Shown here: positions 5,977 to 7,343 of the stretch, in pieces
Layout of the letters: every line of letters starts with the position of its first letter
Position numbering within the stretch: the first letter of the stretch is position 1
Assembly (NCBI GenBank): GCA_016839635.1
Contig: JAEOTV010000112.1
Location: 1-7,343, forward strand
DNA length: 7,343 nucleotides
Direction of reading: 5' to 3'
From: Promethearchaeota archaeon
Lineage (GTDB): Archaea; Asgardarchaeota; Lokiarchaeia; Sigynarchaeales; SOKP01
Notes under the pieces: generated by a model
Told to the model about the DNA's origin: nothing
The model's input: only the letters and a program-made list of their open reading frames with translations
Database searches by the model: none
Made by a program: the position numbers and the translations under genes

Positions 5977-6396
5977 TTATGTTATAAGATAAATTCTATT
6001 TTCTCCAGAAGATTTACTTTGAGCAGTCCATCGGTTTTTTTTTAAATTTGAAATTCCTACATAAAATAATTTTATCTCCATTTTCGATCTTTTAAACAAC
6101 TCATCTAAACTTAATTGTTTAATATCATTTTCTAGTAAAACATTGACTAGTTGGCGTTCAGGAAGTCCTTTTCTTAAATATTCGATACCCTCCTCATTTA
6201 AACAAACTTGGTCCACCTCTTTTTCCTTGAAACCCCCTAAATCATACTCAATTAAATCATTAATCGTTGACATAAGCACAATATAATCAATTTTTAGTTC
6301 TCTAGCTAAATCGTTAGCTAAAACTTCATTAGGCTTTTTCTTCAATACTTTTAAAATTTCAATAGTCTGCTTTTTAAGTTTGACTGACATATTCAT
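5977..6396 (-). CDS. pheS: PheS N-terminal winged-helix region (N-terminal piece of interrupted pheS)
   Basis: A 139-residue open frame from ATG 6396 to the TAA at 5977. It contains a winged-helix unit (about 5-65: LKKKPNEVLANDLARELKID, then LMSTINDLIEYD and QVCLNEEGIEYL), the marker EGIEYLRKGLPERQLVNVLL, which is typical of archaeal PheS ('EEG.eYl..GLPERrLl..L'), and a second unit (about 88-139: LSLDELFKRSKMEIKLFYVG, ending NRIYLIT). These repeats contact tRNA and the beta subunit in archaeal/eukaryotic enzymes. Alone, the piece could be mistaken for a transcription regulator; the GLPERQL motif and the continuing frame show that it belongs to PheS. Start: TTG 6402, ATG 6396 and ATG 6390 are in frame; ATG 6396 lies 56 bases from the TATA box, as for the GT87-like gene. 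Confidence 0.85.
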   Translation of the reverse strand: MNMSVKLKKQTIEILKVLKKKPNEVLANDLARELKIDYIVLMSTINDLIEYDLGGFKEKEVDQVCLNEEGIEYLRKGLPERQLVNVLLENDIKQLSLDELFKRSKMEIKLFYVGISNLKKNRWTAQSKSSGENRIYLIT

Positions 6397-6444
6397 CAGC
6401 AATAATATTTTACTTTTCTATTATATCTTTAAAAATCTCTAATG

Positions 6445-6452
6445 TATTTAAA
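6445..6452 (-). promoter_or_regulatory. Archaeal TATA box for pheS-pheT
   Basis: On the minus strand this reads TTTAAATA, preceded by ACAAAAGA, a good purine-rich BRE-like context. Initiation is expected near 6420-6425, leaving a leader of about 25-35 bases before ATG 6396. It is the best promoter match in the window. Confidence 0.6.
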
Positions 6453-6566
6453 TCTTTTGTGAATATAATCATTGTAAATCGTCCGATCTTGAATTAGAAA
6501 GATTTTATTCCTTAGTACAAATTAAAATTTTTGTTTTAGAATTAAGAAAAACTGGAAAAATCCGCA

Positions 6567-6608
6567 GCCAAGAGAATAATATTAATTTAAAATTGACATT
6601 CCCTTGGC
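6567..6608 (-). repeat. 10-bp hairpin in the pheS upstream region
   Basis: GCCAAGAGAA (6567-6576) and TTCCCTTGGC (6599-6608) pair at nine of ten positions around a 22-base AT-rich loop. Read as minus-strand RNA the odd pair becomes G-U, so the stem is complete on that strand only. Its GC content stands out from the flanks. It lies upstream of the pheS promoter and so is not in the pheS leader. Its role is unknown: a small RNA, the end of a short transcript, or a protein site. Confidence 0.4.
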
Positions 6609-6942
6609 AAAATAAAAAATTTAGAGAAAAATGAATTTTGATCGATATTTTTATGGGATTTAATAATTAATTTATTTAGGTTCATAGTATCTACTCAAGA
6701 ATTCATTTTAACTATAATAATGATGTGTTTAATTACTAAAAAAATTTACTTCCTAAATTAAAAATTAGTATTTTAATATTCTTATCTATTATAAGCAATA
6801 TCTCAATTAAAATAAGGTAATTATCCTTTCTTATTTACTTCCTTCAATTTTTTGATGATTTACTAAAAATCTTATAAAAAAGTATTCAAATCTCAAAACT
6901 CGAATGACTGATAAATTTTGTATGAAAAAGTATTAAAAATAA

Positions 6943-6950
6943 TTTAAATT
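6943..6950 (+). promoter_or_regulatory. Possible TATA box for the right-edge gene
   Basis: TTTAAATT, starting 54 bases before ATG 6997, matches the spacing of the pheS and GT87-like promoters. The flanks are very AT-rich, so the exact box is uncertain. Confidence 0.35.
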
Positions 6951-6983
6951 AAAAATTATAAGTACTAAATTTGACAAAAAAAT

Positions 6984-6987
6984 AGGT
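6984..6987 (+). promoter_or_regulatory. Shine-Dalgarno site of the right-edge gene
   Basis: AGGT nine bases before ATG 6997. The run GGTAGA also occurs in the pheT ribosome site at the same distance from its start, which supports this start choice. Confidence 0.5.
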
Positions 6988-6996
6988 AGATATTAA

Positions 6997-7343
6997 ATGT
7001 TAAGAAAAAAAACTCATGTATTTCTTATAATCATTCTATTAACTTCCGTTTTCAGCATATTTCTTTTCTCTAATTCAGTGTTAAACAATTCTACTATTGA
7101 AGATGTAGATGATAATCCTATTGACTTATATGATTTAAGATTGAGTGGGCCACAAATTAATATTACCACTCCTGAAAATATTACTTATTATAATCCAATG
7201 AGTGGGTATTATCCCTGTACCTATGGATTTGAAAATGATGTTGATGGAGCTGATCCTATAGATTGGACTGTGGATGAAGCTGGTGGACCTATACGGGTTC
7301 TCTCAGAAGTAGATGGCCATAAAAAGGTAGTAGAGATAAACGA
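6997..7343 (+). CDS. Secreted or membrane-anchored surface protein, N-terminal part (3' end outside window)
   Basis: The open frame runs from ATG 6997 off the window after 115 codons. Residues 1-7 (MLRKKTH) are basic and 8-25 (VFLIIILLTSVFSIFLFS) hydrophobic, a clear signal peptide or N-terminal anchor for export. Residues 26-70 are Asn/Asp/Thr-rich with three N-glycosylation sequons (N31-S-T, N55-I-T, N61-I-T). From about 70 comes GYYPCTYGFENDVDGADPID (70-89), then WTVDEAGGPIRVLSEVDGHK (90-109) and KVVEIN. This 'FEND..G..P..W.V.E..G....V....DGH.KV.E' pattern looks like the first strands of a jelly-roll, LamG-like or carbohydrate-binding domain, of the sort I associate with large secreted Asgard archaeal proteins; that link is from memory, not a search. 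No enzyme motif is visible in this part. The function is unknown; an envelope, adhesion or glycan-binding role is likely. Confidence 0.75.
   Translation, partial: MLRKKTHVFLIIILLTSVFSIFLFSNSVLNNSTIEDVDDNPIDLYDLRLSGPQINITTPENITYYNPMSGYYPCTYGFENDVDGADPIDWTVDEAGGPIRVLSEVDGHKKVVEIN

Larger units (their letters stand above)
4855..6396 (-). pseudogene. pheS: Phenylalanine--tRNA ligase alpha subunit, full locus interrupted by an in-frame TAA
   Basis: From ATG 6396 to the stop at 4855-4857 there are 513 codons before the terminal stop, the normal length of archaeal PheS, but codon 140 (5977-5979) is TAA. Both sides are in the same frame and both align with PheS: two or three winged-helix repeats (about 1-205) and then a class II catalytic domain (about 235-513). 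A frameshift is therefore excluded; one base change of a sense codon to TAA would explain it. The 78 codons from 5976 to 5743 are open and contain winged-helix sequence (LSKDEKKQLDFLNKRKLIKR, then YLTENGKKI) but no ATG, GTG or TTG. TAA is also the terminal stop of pheS and of rph, so it is a real stop in this genome. The choices are a sequencing or assembly error, a nonsense mutation, readthrough, or expression as two pieces. Since pheS is essential and the catalytic domain is intact, I doubt simple decay; the 'pseudogene' label means only 'interrupted frame'. Confidence 0.75.
6403..6996. other. Divergent intergenic region, AT-rich, no gene seen
   Basis: About 590 bases between pheS and the right-edge gene. 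I find no convincing open frame, no tRNA-like cloverleaf, and no C/D-box pair with acceptable C and D motifs. It holds the pheS TATA box (6445-6452), a hairpin (6567-6608), a 10-base direct repeat AAAAAGTATT (6877-6886 and 6925-6934), and the probable promoter and ribosome site of the next gene. An unrecognised small RNA cannot be excluded. Confidence 0.5.

Noticed and set aside
5977..5979. Reassigned stop codon (pyrrolysine or altered code)
   Set aside because: Pyrrolysine uses TAG, not TAA, and TAA is the terminal stop of rph, chorismate mutase, the GT87-like gene and pheS itself in this window.
5960..5990. Frameshift in pheS at the A-run next to the stop
   Set aside because: Both sides of the stop are in the same frame (start sites are 660 bases apart, divisible by three, and the intervening codons translate to winged-helix sequence), so a single indel cannot explain it.
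6400..6402. TTG start for pheS
   Set aside because: ATG codons at 6396 and 6390 are close by, and ATG 6396 has the same TATA distance as another gene; nothing favours TTG.
5977..6402. A separate winged-helix transcription regulator upstream of pheS
   Set aside because: The GLPERQL motif, the continuing frame and the total length fit the N-terminal region of archaeal PheS, so this is part of the interrupted gene and not an independent regulator.
6719..6915. C/D-box small RNA (ATGATG-like at 6719, CTGA at 6908)
   Set aside because: The motifs are imperfect and much too far apart for an archaeal C/D RNA; no paired C' and D' boxes are visible.
6877..6934. Direct repeat AAAAAGTATT as a CRISPR-like or attachment site
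   Set aside because: There are only two copies of a 10-base A-rich word with no repeat or spacer structure, which is expected by chance here.

Overview
The window reads as AT-rich archaeal chromosome, most likely from an Asgard (Lokiarchaeia-like) lineage. Three things point there. The phenylalanyl-tRNA synthetase pair is of the archaeal/eukaryotic type: a short beta subunit of about 564 residues, and an alpha subunit with winged-helix repeats at its N-terminus. Several genes have a TTTAAATA-like box about 54-58 bases before the start codon, as expected for archaeal TATA promoters. The secreted protein at the right edge carries a 'GFENDVDGADPIDWTV...DGHKKVVEIN' segment that I associate with Asgard surface proteins. 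The domain-level call (Archaea) is fairly firm; the Asgard call is inference.

Layout from left to right. (1) 1-492, plus strand: the C-terminal end of a sulfatase-family hydrolase, cut by the window edge. (2) 539-1663, minus strand: a small AroQ-type chorismate mutase followed by a bacterial-type RNase PH; a hairpin lies between the convergent sulfatase and RNase PH genes. (3) 1795-3093, plus strand: a polytopic membrane protein resembling GT87 (DUF2029) polyprenol-phosphate-sugar mannosyltransferases, divergent from the chorismate mutase across a 131-base promoter region that contains an inverted repeat. (4) 3142-6396, minus strand: the pheS-pheT operon. (5) 6397-6996: an AT-rich divergent intergenic stretch with a TATA box for pheS, a 10-bp hairpin and a probable promoter for the last gene. 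(6) 6997 to the end, plus strand: the start of a secreted or membrane-anchored protein that runs off the window.

Most of the content is housekeeping: tRNA charging, aromatic amino acid synthesis and RNA 3'-end processing, with cell-surface functions at the edges. I see no mobile element, CRISPR array, tRNA or rRNA gene, and no defence system or other new multi-gene system. The strongest anomaly is in pheS: an in-frame TAA splits an otherwise full-length essential synthetase gene, with the same reading frame continuing intact on both sides and no usable start codon for the next 78 codons. The second is a bacterial-type RNase PH in an archaeal setting, with a shortened loop next to the phosphate-binding arginine.
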